This document shows, piece by piece, positions 36,386-45,507 of a stretch of DNA of 64,000 nucleotides. Position 1 is the first letter of the stretch; every line of letters starts with the position of its first letter. The notes under the pieces were generated by a model, which was not told the origin of the DNA, searched no databases, and was given only the letters and a program-made list of their open reading frames with translations. The stretch is from Gimesia sp. Its GTDB lineage: Bacteria > Planctomycetota > Planctomycetia > Planctomycetales > Planctomycetaceae. Made by a program: the position numbers and the translations under genes. The stretch spans positions 496,001 through 560,000 of the forward strand of contig NZ_JAVJSQ010000031.1 in NCBI RefSeq assembly GCF_040219335.1. Direction: 5' to 3'.

Positions 36386-37195
36386 ATGTTGCGTCCCTGC
36401 CGACTGCTGATGATGACTGTGCTGTTGTGTCTGACTCTGTTTCACTCCGTAACGGGAGCCGAACCGCTGATTGTTGCCCACCGGGGACTGCTCAAAGTCG
36501 CACCGGAAAACACGCTGGCGAACTTCCGGGCCTGCCTGGAACTGCGACTCGGTTTTGAATTCGATGTGCAGCGAACCCGAGACGGCCACCTGATCTGCCT
36601 GCATGACACGACCGTCGACCGCACCACCGACGGCACCGGAAAGGTAGCAGACCTGACGCTGGCGGAGATTAAGAAGCTGGACGCAGGCAACTGGTTTGAC
36701 AGTCAGTTTAAGGGCGAACGGGTGCCAACGATTGATGAAGTTCTGGAACTGGTCTCCCGTTATCGTCAACATGAGATTCTGGTCGCCGTCGATTTCAAAG
36801 ATGCGAATGTAGAACAGGATGTGGTACGACTGGCAGAAAAACATGGAGTACTGTCAAAGCTGATCTTTATCGGGAGAACGATTCAGGAATCTGAGGTCCG
36901 CGACAATCTCAAAGCGGCTTCCCCGAAAGCAGAGACCGCTGCGGTGGCTAATAATGCGGGCGAATTCAAAGACGCGCTCGGTGCGAAGAATGCAGACTGG
37001 GTTTATCTGCGGTACCTTGCACCGGCCAGTGAAATTCAGGCAGTACACCGGGCGGGCAAACGCACATTTATCGCCGGACCGACGGTCAGCGGCGATCTGC
37101 CTGTCAACTGGAGGCGGATCACCTCAGCGGGCGTGGATGCGATTCTGACGGATTATCCGCTGCAGTTGAAACTCGCGTTGAAACAGCAACCGTGA
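36386..37195 (+). CDS. Exported glycerophosphodiester phosphodiesterase
   Basis: A 269-residue protein with a signal peptide (about 1-24). PLIVAHRGLLKVAPENTLANF holds the catalytic His and the substrate-binding Glu-Asn, FEFDVQRTRDGHLICLHDTTVDRTTDGTG holds the metal ligands Glu and Asp and the second His, and LDAGNWF is also typical of the GDPD family. It cleaves glycerophosphodiesters to glycerol-3-phosphate and an alcohol, probably in the periplasm for phosphorus or carbon supply. Single gene in this orientation before the ectoine locus. Confidence 0.93.
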   Translation: MLRPCRLLMMTVLLCLTLFHSVTGAEPLIVAHRGLLKVAPENTLANFRACLELRLGFEFDVQRTRDGHLICLHDTTVDRTTDGTGKVADLTLAEIKKLDAGNWFDSQFKGERVPTIDEVLELVSRYRQHEILVAVDFKDANVEQDVVRLAEKHGVLSKLIFIGRTIQESEVRDNLKAASPKAETAAVANNAGEFKDALGAKNADWVYLRYLAPASEIQAVHRAGKRTFIAGPTVSGDLPVNWRRITSAGVDAILTDYPLQLKLALKQQP

Positions 37196-37318
37196 ATCGG
37201 AGTCAGTTGGAGCGCAGCTGATTCTCTTGATCTTTGACAATTGGAATAAGGCCTCGACGGGTAGTGGAATAGGGTCTCTGCAGGAGATCTGGTTGAAATC
37301 GTGGGCGGAGTATGCATA

Positions 37319-37918
37319 ATGAACCGATATCACAGCGTCTCTGAGCTCTTTCTAATTAAAGTCGAGAATCCCATGTCGCCGTTAGGACTTGAGGATCAGG
37401 TTATCGTGGCCCTGCGTCGCATCACGCGTGCGATCGATTTGCATTCGCGAAACCTGATGCAGGAAATCGGACTGACTGCCCCGCAACTGGCAGCACTGCA
37501 GATGATTGCGCGGCGACAGCCGATTACGGTTGGGGCGCTGGCGAAATCGATTCATCTGAGCCAGGCGACGCTGACGGGAATTCTGAGTCGACTGGAATCA
37601 CGACAGCTGGTATCCCGCTCCCGACGTGGAGCGGATAAGCGGACCGTGGTGGTAGAGCTGACCGACGAAGGTCAGGCGATGCTCAAGAACGCGCCGTCGC
37701 TGCTGCAGGATCGTTTTCGTCGTGAACTGTTGACACTGCAGCAATGGGAACAGACCCAGATGCTGGCCACGCTGCAGCGGATCGCCACGATGATGGACGC
37801 GGAAGATATTGATGCTTCCCCCGTGTTGTCTGCGGGTGACGTCTCGTTTCATACAGAACCGGCAGAAGCGGATACCGACACGTTTCTCAAGCAACAGAAC
37901 CTGGATTCCCACTCCTGA
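37319..37918 (+). CDS. MarR family regulator next to the ectoine genes (EctR-like candidate)
   Basis: A 199-residue form from ATG 37319, which has GGAG 8 bases upstream; ATG 37373 is an alternative. The winged helix is clear: LTAPQLAALQMIARRQPITVGALAKSIHLSQATLTGILSRLESRQLVSRSRRGADKR with a wing DKRTVVVELTDEG. MarR-type EctR proteins repress ectABC in methylotrophs, and this gene lies 460 bases upstream of ectA in the same direction, so it is the natural candidate for osmotic control. An acidic C-terminal tail follows. Functional assignment is inferred from position. Confidence 0.8.
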   Translation: MNRYHSVSELFLIKVENPMSPLGLEDQVIVALRRITRAIDLHSRNLMQEIGLTAPQLAALQMIARRQPITVGALAKSIHLSQATLTGILSRLESRQLVSRSRRGADKRTVVVELTDEGQAMLKNAPSLLQDRFRRELLTLQQWEQTQMLATLQRIATMMDAEDIDASPVLSAGDVSFHTEPAEADTDTFLKQQNLDSHS

Positions 37919-38380
37919 GGGCTCCCGTTTACAGGTTTATTATCAAATAGTCGGAATTTTCGACTAAAACCGGTTCTAAGGACGGCAATCACTCCAGCTA
38001 ATCGGCGCTGAGCCTGCTCACGCAGGGGCAAACCGAGCTTGCCTTTGAGAACGATTTGAGCCCTGACCAGACCAGAATCGTGATCAAGGAACAGGGCCCC
38101 CCCAATTCACCTGCATTTCCAAATCTGGGGGTTGACATTTTGATATACATTGAGTACAAAGTATTGAACACTAACTAATTCTGCCAAGTGATGTCGTTTC
38201 ACCACTGAGCCACGCGTTTCAGAACACAAGAAATCGTCTATATTAAGTTAAAATTAAGACATGAATGTGAAACTTGACAATCGCATATGACTCGCAGTTT
38301 CAAAATAATGTATTTTGAATTTACTTTGTAGTCTAATCATTTTCCTAGAGCGACTTGCTCGGAATCCCATAAAAAGCCAA
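37919..38380. other. Upstream region of the ectoine operon
   Basis: About 460 bases without a gene. It holds the predicted ectA promoter at 38132-38160 and several A+T-rich segments from 38160 to 38330. The unusual length for this compact locus suggests regulatory content, but I found no perfect MarR-type inverted repeat. Confidence 0.45.
38132..38160 (+). promoter_or_regulatory. Predicted promoter of the ectABCD operon
   Basis: A perfect TTGACA (38132-38137), a 17-base spacer and TACAAA (38155-38160), 220 bases before the ectA ATG. The long leader that follows is A+T-rich. Confidence 0.6.
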
Positions 38381-38914
38381 ATGGATACGGCCCACAAACT
38401 CATTTTTCGCGAGCCCCGAGTGGAAGATGCGCTCGCGATTTCCCGCCTCATTAAACGCTGCCCTCCTCTGGACGTAAATTCCACTTACGCCACCATGTTG
38501 CTATGTCGTGACTTTCACGATACTTGCGTTGTTGTGGAGCAGGACTCGGAAGTCCTGGCATTTCTATCCGCTTATCGACCTCCACAGCGAGAGAATACGA
38601 TCTTTATCTGGCAAGCCGCCGTAGACAGTCGCCTGCGTTCCCAGGGAGTTGCCTCCCGAATGCTGGACGACCTGCTGTCGCGGGAGTCGCTCGCCGACGT
38701 TAACCACCTGGAGACGACGATTACACCTTCGAATCAGTCGTCCCAAAAACTGTTTCGCTCACTGGCGAAACGTCTTAATACGGAATGTCGATCGGTAGAA
38801 GGATTTCCTGCTGCACTGTTTGGTGAAGTCGAAGAACACGAAGCAGAGGATCTCTACCAGCTTGGTCCATTCACACTAAAACCCGTTCATGGAGAGAAAC
38901 CAATAGTATCATGA
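38381..38914 (+). CDS. ectA: L-2,4-diaminobutyrate acetyltransferase EctA
   Basis: ATG 38381 gives 177 residues, normal for EctA; the frame continues upstream to a TTG at 38315 without support, and the ribosome site is weak. A GNAT fold: FREPRVEDALAISRLIKRCPPLDVNSTYA is the family's characteristic N-terminal block, IFIWQAAVDSRLRSQGVASRML the acetyl-CoA motif, and TTITPSNQSSQKLFRSLA the following strand. It acetylates 2,4-diaminobutyrate at the N-gamma position, the second step from aspartate semialdehyde to ectoine. It overlaps ectB by 4 bases, so translation is probably coupled. Confidence 0.95.
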   Translation: MDTAHKLIFREPRVEDALAISRLIKRCPPLDVNSTYATMLLCRDFHDTCVVVEQDSEVLAFLSAYRPPQRENTIFIWQAAVDSRLRSQGVASRMLDDLLSRESLADVNHLETTITPSNQSSQKLFRSLAKRLNTECRSVEGFPAALFGEVEEHEAEDLYQLGPFTLKPVHGEKPIVS

Positions 38915-40206
38915 GTATATTCAAACGACTCGAATCAAACGTTCGAGGTTACTGCCGCTCGTTCCCAACCACATTCACCAAAGCTCAGAACGCAACTTTG
39001 CGTGATGACAAGGGAAATGAATACATTGATTTCCTGGCAGGAGCCGGTTCACTCAACTATGGTCACAACAACCCGCAGCTGAAAACCAAGCTGCTGGAGT
39101 TTCTGGAACGGGATGGCATGCTGCATGGTCTCGACATGCACACCGACGCCAAGGAGCGCTTCCTGGAAGTCTTCGAAAAGCGGATTCTGTCTCCATTGGA
39201 ACTGGATTACAAGCTGCAGTTCACCGGCCCCACAGGTACGAACGCTGTGGAAGCAGCCCTGAAGCTGGCACGCAAGATCACCGGACGGACCAACATTGTT
39301 TCGTTCACAAACGGTTTCCACGGCGTGAGCCTGGGATCGGTCGCCGCGACCGGCAACAGTCACTTCCGCGATGCCGCTGGCACGCCTTTGAATAACGTGA
39401 CCTTCATGCCTTACTACGGCTACCTGGGTGACAACATCGACACCCTGGAATATTTCGAAGCCCTGCTCAAAGATAACAGCAGTGGTCTGGATCTCCCCGC
39501 AGCGGTGATTGTGGAAACCGTGCAGGGTGAAGGCGGCGTGAATGTCGCTGGCATCGAATGGCTGCAGCAGCTGGAAACCCTGTGTCAAGAACATGGCATG
39601 CTGCTGATCGTCGACGATATTCAGGTCGGCTGTGGACGTACCGGTGACTTCTTCAGCTTTGAACAGGCTGGAATCGTGCCGGATATCGTGACTCTTTCGA
39701 AATCCCTGAGTGCCTACGGACTGCCGATGTCGCTGGTACTGATGAAATCCGAACTGGACCAGTGGGAACCTGGCGAACATAACGGTACGTTCCGCGGAAA
39801 TAACCTCGCATTCGTGTCCGCCGCCGAAGCAATCGAATATTACTGGGGCGATTATCAGCTGTCTCGCGAAGTCAAACGCAAAGGCGAACTGATCCAGGAA
39901 CGCCTGCAGGATATCGCTGACAGTATCATCGACGTTGATCTCGAAGTCCGCGGACGTGGTATGATCTGGGGACTGGCCTGCCAGGAATGTCCGGATCTGT
40001 CGGGTAAGATCACCGAAGCCGCCTTCAAGCGGGGGCTGATCATTGAGACCAGTGGTACTGACAGCCACGTCCTGAAATTCCTGCCGCCATTGACCATCGA
40101 AGAAGATCTGCTGACGCAGGGACTCGACATCGTCGCCGAAAGTTACAAAGCGGTTCTGGAAGACGAAGTCATTATGAAAGAACTGGGTCTGATCACCAGC
40201 GAGTGA
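38911..40206 (+). CDS. ectB: Diaminobutyrate-2-oxoglutarate transaminase EctB
   Basis: A 431-residue class III aminotransferase of full length. NYGHNNPQLK, the PLP phosphate loop TGPTGTNAVEAALKLA, LLIVDDIQVGCGRTG with Asp235 for the pyridine nitrogen, and TLSKSLSAYGLPMS with Lys264 as the Schiff-base lysine are all present. It transfers an amino group from glutamate to aspartate semialdehyde, the first committed step to ectoine. The gene starts within the end of ectA and is followed by ectC after 89 bases. Confidence 0.96.
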   Translation: MSIFKRLESNVRGYCRSFPTTFTKAQNATLRDDKGNEYIDFLAGAGSLNYGHNNPQLKTKLLEFLERDGMLHGLDMHTDAKERFLEVFEKRILSPLELDYKLQFTGPTGTNAVEAALKLARKITGRTNIVSFTNGFHGVSLGSVAATGNSHFRDAAGTPLNNVTFMPYYGYLGDNIDTLEYFEALLKDNSSGLDLPAAVIVETVQGEGGVNVAGIEWLQQLETLCQEHGMLLIVDDIQVGCGRTGDFFSFEQAGIVPDIVTLSKSLSAYGLPMSLVLMKSELDQWEPGEHNGTFRGNNLAFVSAAEAIEYYWGDYQLSREVKRKGELIQERLQDIADSIIDVDLEVRGRGMIWGLACQECPDLSGKITEAAFKRGLIIETSGTDSHVLKFLPPLTIEEDLLTQGLDIVAESYKAVLEDEVIMKELGLITSE

Positions 40207-40295
40207 TCAGTCGCCAGGCTTCCAGCGAAACAAACCGATATTCAACCTGATAGACATCCTATTTCATCTGAAGAAACTGAAGAGAGACGCTCACA

Positions 40296-40688
40296 ATGCT
40301 TGTACGTCAATTAAGTGAGATTATTGATACCGACCGTGACATTAAAGCCGAAACCTGGAACAGCCGCCGTCTTCTGCTGGCAGGAGACAAGATGGGATTT
40401 TCCCTGCACGACACGCTGATTCACCCAGGAACGGAAACGGAAATCTGGTACCAGAATCACCTTGAAGCCGTCTATTGCATTGAAGGAGAAGGCGAAATCG
40501 AACTGATTCCGGATGGGCCGACTTACCCCATCTCACCGGGCATGATGTATGCCCTGGATAAGAACGACCGTCATCTCCTGAGAGCGAAATCTCAGTTACG
40601 AATGGTCTGCGTCTTTAATCCTCCCGTCACCGGTCAGGAAGTCCACGACGAAAATGGTGTATATCCGGCTGCGACCACCGACTCCTGA
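40296..40688 (+). CDS. ectC: Ectoine synthase EctC
   Basis: A 130-residue cupin. It opens MLVRQLSEIIDTDRD, and carries HDTLIHPGTETEIWYQNHLEAVYCIEGEGEIE and YALDKNDRHLLRA with the metal-binding and substrate-binding residues known in EctC (Glu, Tyr and His). It closes N-gamma-acetyl-diaminobutyrate into the cyclic osmolyte ectoine. Full length, in the standard ectABC order. An aspartokinase (ask_ect) gene is not seen in the locus. Confidence 0.96.
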   Translation: MLVRQLSEIIDTDRDIKAETWNSRRLLLAGDKMGFSLHDTLIHPGTETEIWYQNHLEAVYCIEGEGEIELIPDGPTYPISPGMMYALDKNDRHLLRAKSQLRMVCVFNPPVTGQEVHDENGVYPAATTDS

Positions 40689-40793
40689 GTCGACTCGCAG
40701 CTCAGCGTTTACGACACTGTTGTTTTACATAAAGGACTTTTTCATCAGGCTGGAAATGCCTCTCTCCGGCATTGGCCAGTGACCGTGAAGGCA

Positions 40794-41729
40794 ATGAACA
40801 CTGAAGTAGCGAATTCGAAAGATCTGTATCCGTCTCGTGTCAAACCTCAGCCCGAATTCCTGGAGCGGACTGATCCGGTCGTGTATGGATCTTCCGAGGA
40901 TGGCCCATTAACGGCAGGTCAGCTGAACCACTTTGAACGGGACGGTTTTCTGATTCTGCCGGCTTTTTTTTCCCAGGCAGAGCTCGACGCCTGCAACGCC
41001 GAGCTGGCCCGCCTCAAGGAAAGCGCTGTAACCCGCAGACGCTCTGAAGCAATTGTGGAGCAGGACTGCGACGAACTGCGGTCGCTGTTTGCGATTCATC
41101 ATGCGGAGATCAGTCCGTTTTTCTCTAAAGTTGCCCAGGATGAGCGTATCGCGGGAATGGTGATGCAGATTCTGGACAGCGAAGTTTATCTGCATCAGTC
41201 GCGTGTGAATCTGAAACCGGGCTTTGCCGGGAAAGAGTTCTACTGGCATTCTGACTTCGAAACCTGGCATGTGGAAGACGGGATGCCTCGGATGCGTGCG
41301 GTGAGCTGTTCGCTGTTGCTCACCGACAACTACGAATTCAACGCGCCTTTAATGCTGATGCCGGGCTCTCACCGAAAGTATGTTTCGTGTGTGGGAGAGA
41401 CTCCCGAGGATCATTACCTGACGTCCCTGCAGAAGCAGGAACTGGGTATTCCCGACAAGGATTCCCTGCGGGAACTGGTCGACGAACACGGCATCATCCA
41501 GGGCGCTGGTCCTGCAGGCACTCTGGTGCTGTTTGACTGCAACACCATGCATGGCTCGAACGGAAATATCACCCCCTTCCCGCGTTCGAACCTGTTCTTT
41601 GTGTATAACAGCGTCTGGAACCAGCTCGACGAACCCTTTGGACAGAAGAAATACAGACCGGAATTTATCGCCTCACGCCAGTATTGTGAGCCCGTTTCAC
41701 AACAGGCGGTTAATTACAGTCTCCAGTAA
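40794..41729 (+). CDS. ectD: Ectoine 5-hydroxylase EctD
   Basis: ATG 40794 is chosen (311 residues); a GTG at 40779 would add five, and neither has a clear ribosome site. This is an Fe(II)/2-oxoglutarate dioxygenase: FYWHSDFETWHVEDGMPRMRA contains the H-x-D iron ligands (His152 and Asp154 from this start) and the EctD signature segment, NTMHGSNGN gives the distal His253, and RSNLFFVYNS binds 2-oxoglutarate through its Arg. It converts ectoine to 5-hydroxyectoine. The gene follows ectC by 105 bases and completes the pathway. Confidence 0.95.
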   Translation: MNTEVANSKDLYPSRVKPQPEFLERTDPVVYGSSEDGPLTAGQLNHFERDGFLILPAFFSQAELDACNAELARLKESAVTRRRSEAIVEQDCDELRSLFAIHHAEISPFFSKVAQDERIAGMVMQILDSEVYLHQSRVNLKPGFAGKEFYWHSDFETWHVEDGMPRMRAVSCSLLLTDNYEFNAPLMLMPGSHRKYVSCVGETPEDHYLTSLQKQELGIPDKDSLRELVDEHGIIQGAGPAGTLVLFDCNTMHGSNGNITPFPRSNLFFVYNSVWNQLDEPFGQKKYRPEFIASRQYCEPVSQQAVNYSLQ

Positions 41730-41899
41730 CAGACAACGGTTGCTCCTGATGGCGGGACAACCAGAACCAGAAAAGAGGATCTGATGTCAGATTGTTGTGT
41801 TGAGTTAATCACAGCGTGGCGATCGTGTGCAGATCCCGCTCCGACCTGCTTGCTTCTCCTGCGCTCTCAATTTCATCCTTTATCAGAGGATCAGCGCAG

Positions 41900-42430
41900 A
41901 TGAACAAATTATTTGCGATCATTCAGCGGATCGAAGCGTTTCTGCTGGCCTGGTCGATCATCAGCATTGCCGCTCTTTCGATCGGCAACGTGGTGTGCCG
42001 CGCCCTGTTCGGCTTCAGCCTGGCCTTTGTCGGCGAAGTCTCGCAGTTCCTGATTATCGTTGTGACCTTCATCGGCCTGAGCTATGCTGCCAGCCAGGGT
42101 CGCCATATCCGCATGACCGCGCTGTACGATCAGCTCAACCGACGCTGGCGTAAAATCATGATGGTCATCATCAACAGTCTGACAGCTCTGCTGATGCTGT
42201 TGCTGGCCGGATATGCTTTCGAATACATCAACACCGTCCGCTTTCTGGACACGATTTCTCCCGTATTACAGGTGCCCTTTTACCTGATCTATCTATTCGT
42301 CCCGCTGGGGTTCATTCTGTCGGCCATCCAGTATGGCCTGACAGTCTTCCGTAACCTGACTGCCCCCGACGTCTATATTTCGTATTCACAGAAAGACGAA
42401 TACGAAACCACGGTCGTCGGCGAAGTCTAA
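41900..42430 (+). CDS. TRAP transporter small membrane subunit (DctQ type)
   Basis: ATG 41900 with AGAGGA 9 bases upstream gives 176 residues; the open frame starts at 41816. Four membrane helices are visible (FLLAWSIISIAALSIGNVVC; VGEVSQFLIIVVTFIGLSYAA; MVIINSLTALLMLLLAGYAF; FYLIYLFVPLGFILSAIQYGL), with the family motif ASQGRHIRMTALYDQL. Together with the following large subunit and binding protein it forms a sodium-coupled TRAP importer. Placement after ectABCD suggests (hydroxy)ectoine uptake, as for TeaABC or UehABC, by inference. Confidence 0.9.
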   Translation: MNKLFAIIQRIEAFLLAWSIISIAALSIGNVVCRALFGFSLAFVGEVSQFLIIVVTFIGLSYAASQGRHIRMTALYDQLNRRWRKIMMVIINSLTALLMLLLAGYAFEYINTVRFLDTISPVLQVPFYLIYLFVPLGFILSAIQYGLTVFRNLTAPDVYISYSQKDEYETTVVGEV

Positions 42431-42455
42431 CCAAGGCCCTCAGGGAGAATCACGA

Positions 42456-43745
42456 ATGGAAGCCTTACTCATCATCGGCATCATGATCTTTTTACTGCTG
42501 CTGGGTTTTCCGATGAAGGTCCCACTGATCGTCGCTGCCCTGGCGGTCCTGCTGGTCTTTCATCCGGATGTAACGCCGGCCGTGCTGGTTCAGCAGATGA
42601 TCGGCGGTATCAAGCCAGCGGCCCTGATCGCGGTCCCGATGTTTATTTTCGCGGCCGATATCATGACGCGGGGGAATTCCGCGAACCGGTTACTCGACCT
42701 GGTGACGGCGTTTGTCGGTCACCTGCGAGGTGGTCTGCCGATCGCCAGTGCCATCAGCTGTACCCTGTTTGGTGCGATGTCCGGTTCGACCCAGGCGACC
42801 GTCGTCGCCATCGGTGGTCCACTCAGGCCCCAGCTGCTCAAAGCGGGTTACCCCGATTCCTTCACCACAGCGCTGATCATCAATGCGAGCGACATTGCCC
42901 TTTTGATCCCGCCCAGTATCGGCATGATCGTTTACGGCGTTGTCTCGGGAACTTCGATCGGGGAACTGTTCATCGCGGGTATCGGGCCGGGCCTGTTGGT
43001 CCTGTTGCTGTTTTGTATTTACTGCTGGATCGCTTCGATTCGCATGCAGATTCCCCGCCAGGAAAAAACAGACGCTGCGACCCGTCGCACAGCGGCACGC
43101 CGGGCACTGCTCCCGCTGGGTTTCCCCCTGATTATTATCGGCGGAATCTACTCGGGGATTTTCAGCCCCACTGAAGCCGCGGCGATCTCGGTTTTGTATG
43201 CAGCGATTCTGGAGATCGTCTTCTTCCGGGATCTTTCTGTGAAAGACATTCCGGACATCGCACTCTCGACCGGATTAATTACCGCGGTCGTCTTTATCCT
43301 CGTTGGTGCGGGTGCTGCCTTCAGCTGGGTGATCTCGTTCGCACAACTGCCGGACGCGTTGATCAATAACTGGCTGGGGCTGACACCGGATTCGGGCTAC
43401 TGGACGATCATGCTGACGATTGCCATCGCCTACTTCATCGGCTGTATGTTCGTGGATCCGATCGTGGTGATTCTGATTCTGACCCCGATCTTCCATCCGG
43501 TGGCGATTGCTGCTGGCATCGATCCGGTACTGGTTGGGATTGTAGTGACCTTACAGGTGGCCATTGGATCGGCGACGCCGCCGTTCGGCTGTGACATATT
43601 TACCGCGATTGCGGTCTTCCGCCGGCCCTACCTGGAGGTGATTCGGGGCACGCCCCCCTTCATCGCCATTCTGCTGTTTGCAGGGATCCTGCTGATTGCG
43701 TTCCCCAGTATTTCCCTGTTTCTCCGCAACCTCGCATTTGGATAA
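42456..43745 (+). CDS. TRAP transporter large membrane subunit (DctM type)
   Basis: A 429-residue polytopic protein of normal length with about 12 hydrophobic segments. SCTLFGAMSGSTQATVVAIGG and INASDIALLIPPSIGMIVYGVVSGTSIGELFIAGIGPG are the conserved DctM loops, and PTEAAAISVLYA in the middle is also diagnostic. It forms the ion-coupled translocation path. The gene starts 26 bases after the small subunit and ends 6 bases before the binding protein gene; the order Q-M-P differs from TeaABC, where the binding protein gene is first. Confidence 0.95.
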   Translation: MEALLIIGIMIFLLLLGFPMKVPLIVAALAVLLVFHPDVTPAVLVQQMIGGIKPAALIAVPMFIFAADIMTRGNSANRLLDLVTAFVGHLRGGLPIASAISCTLFGAMSGSTQATVVAIGGPLRPQLLKAGYPDSFTTALIINASDIALLIPPSIGMIVYGVVSGTSIGELFIAGIGPGLLVLLLFCIYCWIASIRMQIPRQEKTDAATRRTAARRALLPLGFPLIIIGGIYSGIFSPTEAAAISVLYAAILEIVFFRDLSVKDIPDIALSTGLITAVVFILVGAGAAFSWVISFAQLPDALINNWLGLTPDSGYWTIMLTIAIAYFIGCMFVDPIVVILILTPIFHPVAIAAGIDPVLVGIVVTLQVAIGSATPPFGCDIFTAIAVFRRPYLEVIRGTPPFIAILLFAGILLIAFPSISLFLRNLAFG

Positions 43746-43750
43746 GCATC

Positions 43751-44830
43751 ATGAACCTGATTCAGAAAATATTCAGTTCTGCGTCTGTCTGGAGCCTGCT
43801 CCTGATCCTGGGCGGTTCCCTGCTTTGCACTTCGTGTGGTGCTGAGGCAACCGCGTCGACGGATCAACCGACGCAGTGGCGGTTTGCGATTGAAGAGACC
43901 ATCGGCAGCGTTCAGCACCAGTACGCAATAAAGTTCAAGGAACTCGTCGAGGAACGTTCCAATGGGGAAATCGAAGTCACCATCTATCCCTACGGAACCC
44001 TGGGGACCTCGGACCAGATTACCGAGCTGGTCGATATGGAGGTGGTGCAGTTTGCGATGGCCTCCCCCGGGCACCTGGGAAAACTGATTCCGGAAGTCCA
44101 GGTCTTCCTGTTGCACTTTCTGTTCTCCGACGATGATGAAATCAACAACCAGGTATTGAATAAAGATCCGCGGTTACAGAAAACCTTTGCTGAACTCTAC
44201 GCCCGCAAGCGGCTGAAGCTGCTGTCGATTTTCTCGGAAGGCTGGCAGGTCTGGACAACGAAAGATCCCATTCATCGGCCTGAAGATTTCGAGGGAGTCA
44301 AAATGCGGGTCATGACGTCCCCGCTGCTGATCGCTGCCTACAATGCGTATGGAGCCAGCCCGACACCGCTGCCCTACTCCGAAGTCTATTCAGCGTTGCA
44401 ACTGAATATGATCGACGGACAGGAAAACCCGGTGTTCGCGATCCAGGAGATGAATTTCTACGAAGTGACCGACTGGATGATTTTCGCGCGACATGCACCG
44501 TTCATCACGACTGCTGTCACTAACCGTGAATTCTTCGATTCTCTGCCTGCCGAACGTCAGGAACTGGTGACCGGGGTGGTATCCGATCTCAACGATTACA
44601 TCCTGAAGGTGCAGAGAGAATTCAACCAGGAACGGCTGAGCCTGATTCGCAAGAATAAGCCTGACCTGGAAATCATCACCGAGCTGACACCCGAAGAACG
44701 CGAAGCGTTTCGTCAGGCGAGTCAGCCGGTCCGGGAGCGGTTCATCAGAATGACCGGTGAAGATGGACGCAAGCTGCTGGAAGAGCTGAAACAGACTATT
44801 AAAGAATACGAAGACCAACAGCAGAACTGA
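43751..44830 (+). CDS. TRAP transporter substrate-binding protein (DctP type)
   Basis: A 359-residue periplasmic binding protein. The N-terminus has a signal with a possible lipobox (LLCTSCGAEA), so it may be a lipoprotein. WRFAIEETIGSVQHQYAIKFKELVEERSNGEIEVTIYPYGTLG is the DctP opening, and GVKMRVMTSPLLIAAYNAYGASPTPLPYSEVYSALQLNMIDGQENP is the conserved ligand-binding core with the Arg that binds carboxylates. It would deliver ectoine, hydroxyectoine or another carboxylated solute to the membrane subunits. Ligand assignment rests on the neighbourhood only. Confidence 0.92.
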   Translation: MNLIQKIFSSASVWSLLLILGGSLLCTSCGAEATASTDQPTQWRFAIEETIGSVQHQYAIKFKELVEERSNGEIEVTIYPYGTLGTSDQITELVDMEVVQFAMASPGHLGKLIPEVQVFLLHFLFSDDDEINNQVLNKDPRLQKTFAELYARKRLKLLSIFSEGWQVWTTKDPIHRPEDFEGVKMRVMTSPLLIAAYNAYGASPTPLPYSEVYSALQLNMIDGQENPVFAIQEMNFYEVTDWMIFARHAPFITTAVTNREFFDSLPAERQELVTGVVSDLNDYILKVQREFNQERLSLIRKNKPDLEIITELTPEEREAFRQASQPVRERFIRMTGEDGRKLLEELKQTIKEYEDQQQN

Positions 44831-44879
44831 AATTACCGGTCAAACGTTGTGTAACGGTTCTACAGGAAGGTGGCATTTG

Positions 44880-44914
44880 TCCCGGAGTACGCGATAGCGG
44901 CTGCGGGATTTTTT
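44880..44914 (+). terminator. Possible terminator of the TRAP operon
   Basis: A short stem (TCCCG 44880-44884 with CGGGA 44904-44908) is followed at once by six T residues. The stem is only 5 bp, so confidence is moderate. Confidence 0.4.
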
Positions 44915-45015
44915 AATAATCGGTCTGGTCTGTTCCGTGCACATGGGGTAGAAACAATGTACGCTCATATCCATTTGCACAGAAGCCGACAGCGAGACGA
45001 CCAGCGGAGACCGGG

Positions 45016-45441
45016 ATGCCCATTCACGTTCAATGTGACGAGTGTTTTCAGAGTTATAAAGTCAAAGAGGAACGCGCCGGCCAGACGCTGAAATGCAAAT
45101 CGTGCGGCAGCCGGATGCAGGTCCCTGAGGCTGACGAAGAAACCGGAGATCTCTTCGAGCATTATGGAGAGCCGATCGCTCCACAGCGAAAAACGAAGAC
45201 CGCAGTCAAATCGAAAAAGAAAAAGTCCCGCAAGAAAGGCCCGAGCCTTTCGATGGGAAAGCTGGTCAAGAAAGCGTTTGGTGTGATGTCGATGGCACTG
45301 GGCATCATAATGCTGGGGGCTTCCATCTATATGTTTTTCGAGGGAGATTCCCCGGAAGGCAAACGCAGCAGACCGGTAGGAGGGCTGATCATGGCTTCGA
45401 TCTTCATGGGCGTCGGCAAGAAATGGCTGTTCGACGAATAG
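45016..45441 (+). CDS. Zinc-ribbon membrane protein, unknown function
   Basis: A 141-residue protein. Cys7, Cys10, Cys27 and Cys30 form a zinc ribbon (CDEC...CKSC) nearly identical to that of the 728-residue protein at 18684: both share FQxYKVxxxRAGQTLKCKSCG and RMQVP. A very basic Lys-rich linker (about 58-77), a membrane helix (about 88-108) and a second weaker one follow. No catalytic domain is seen. It may be a membrane-anchored sensor or RNA/DNA-binding module; unknown. Confidence 0.75.
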   Translation: MPIHVQCDECFQSYKVKEERAGQTLKCKSCGSRMQVPEADEETGDLFEHYGEPIAPQRKTKTAVKSKKKKSRKKGPSLSMGKLVKKAFGVMSMALGIIMLGASIYMFFEGDSPEGKRSRPVGGLIMASIFMGVGKKWLFDE

Positions 45442-45507
45442 CTGTCTGGGCTTTGTGAGGTGGGTTTGAAGTTCAGTGTCAGGTTAAGTCACAATCAGAA
45501 GCATCAT

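Noticed and set aside
37948..37966. 6-bp hairpin (TAGTCG/CGACTA) after the MarR gene as a terminator
   Set aside because: The stem is short and A+T-rich, and no T run follows, so it is not supported.
39049..40068. 339-codon minus-strand frame opposite ectB
   Set aside because: Shadow of a highly conserved aminotransferase gene.
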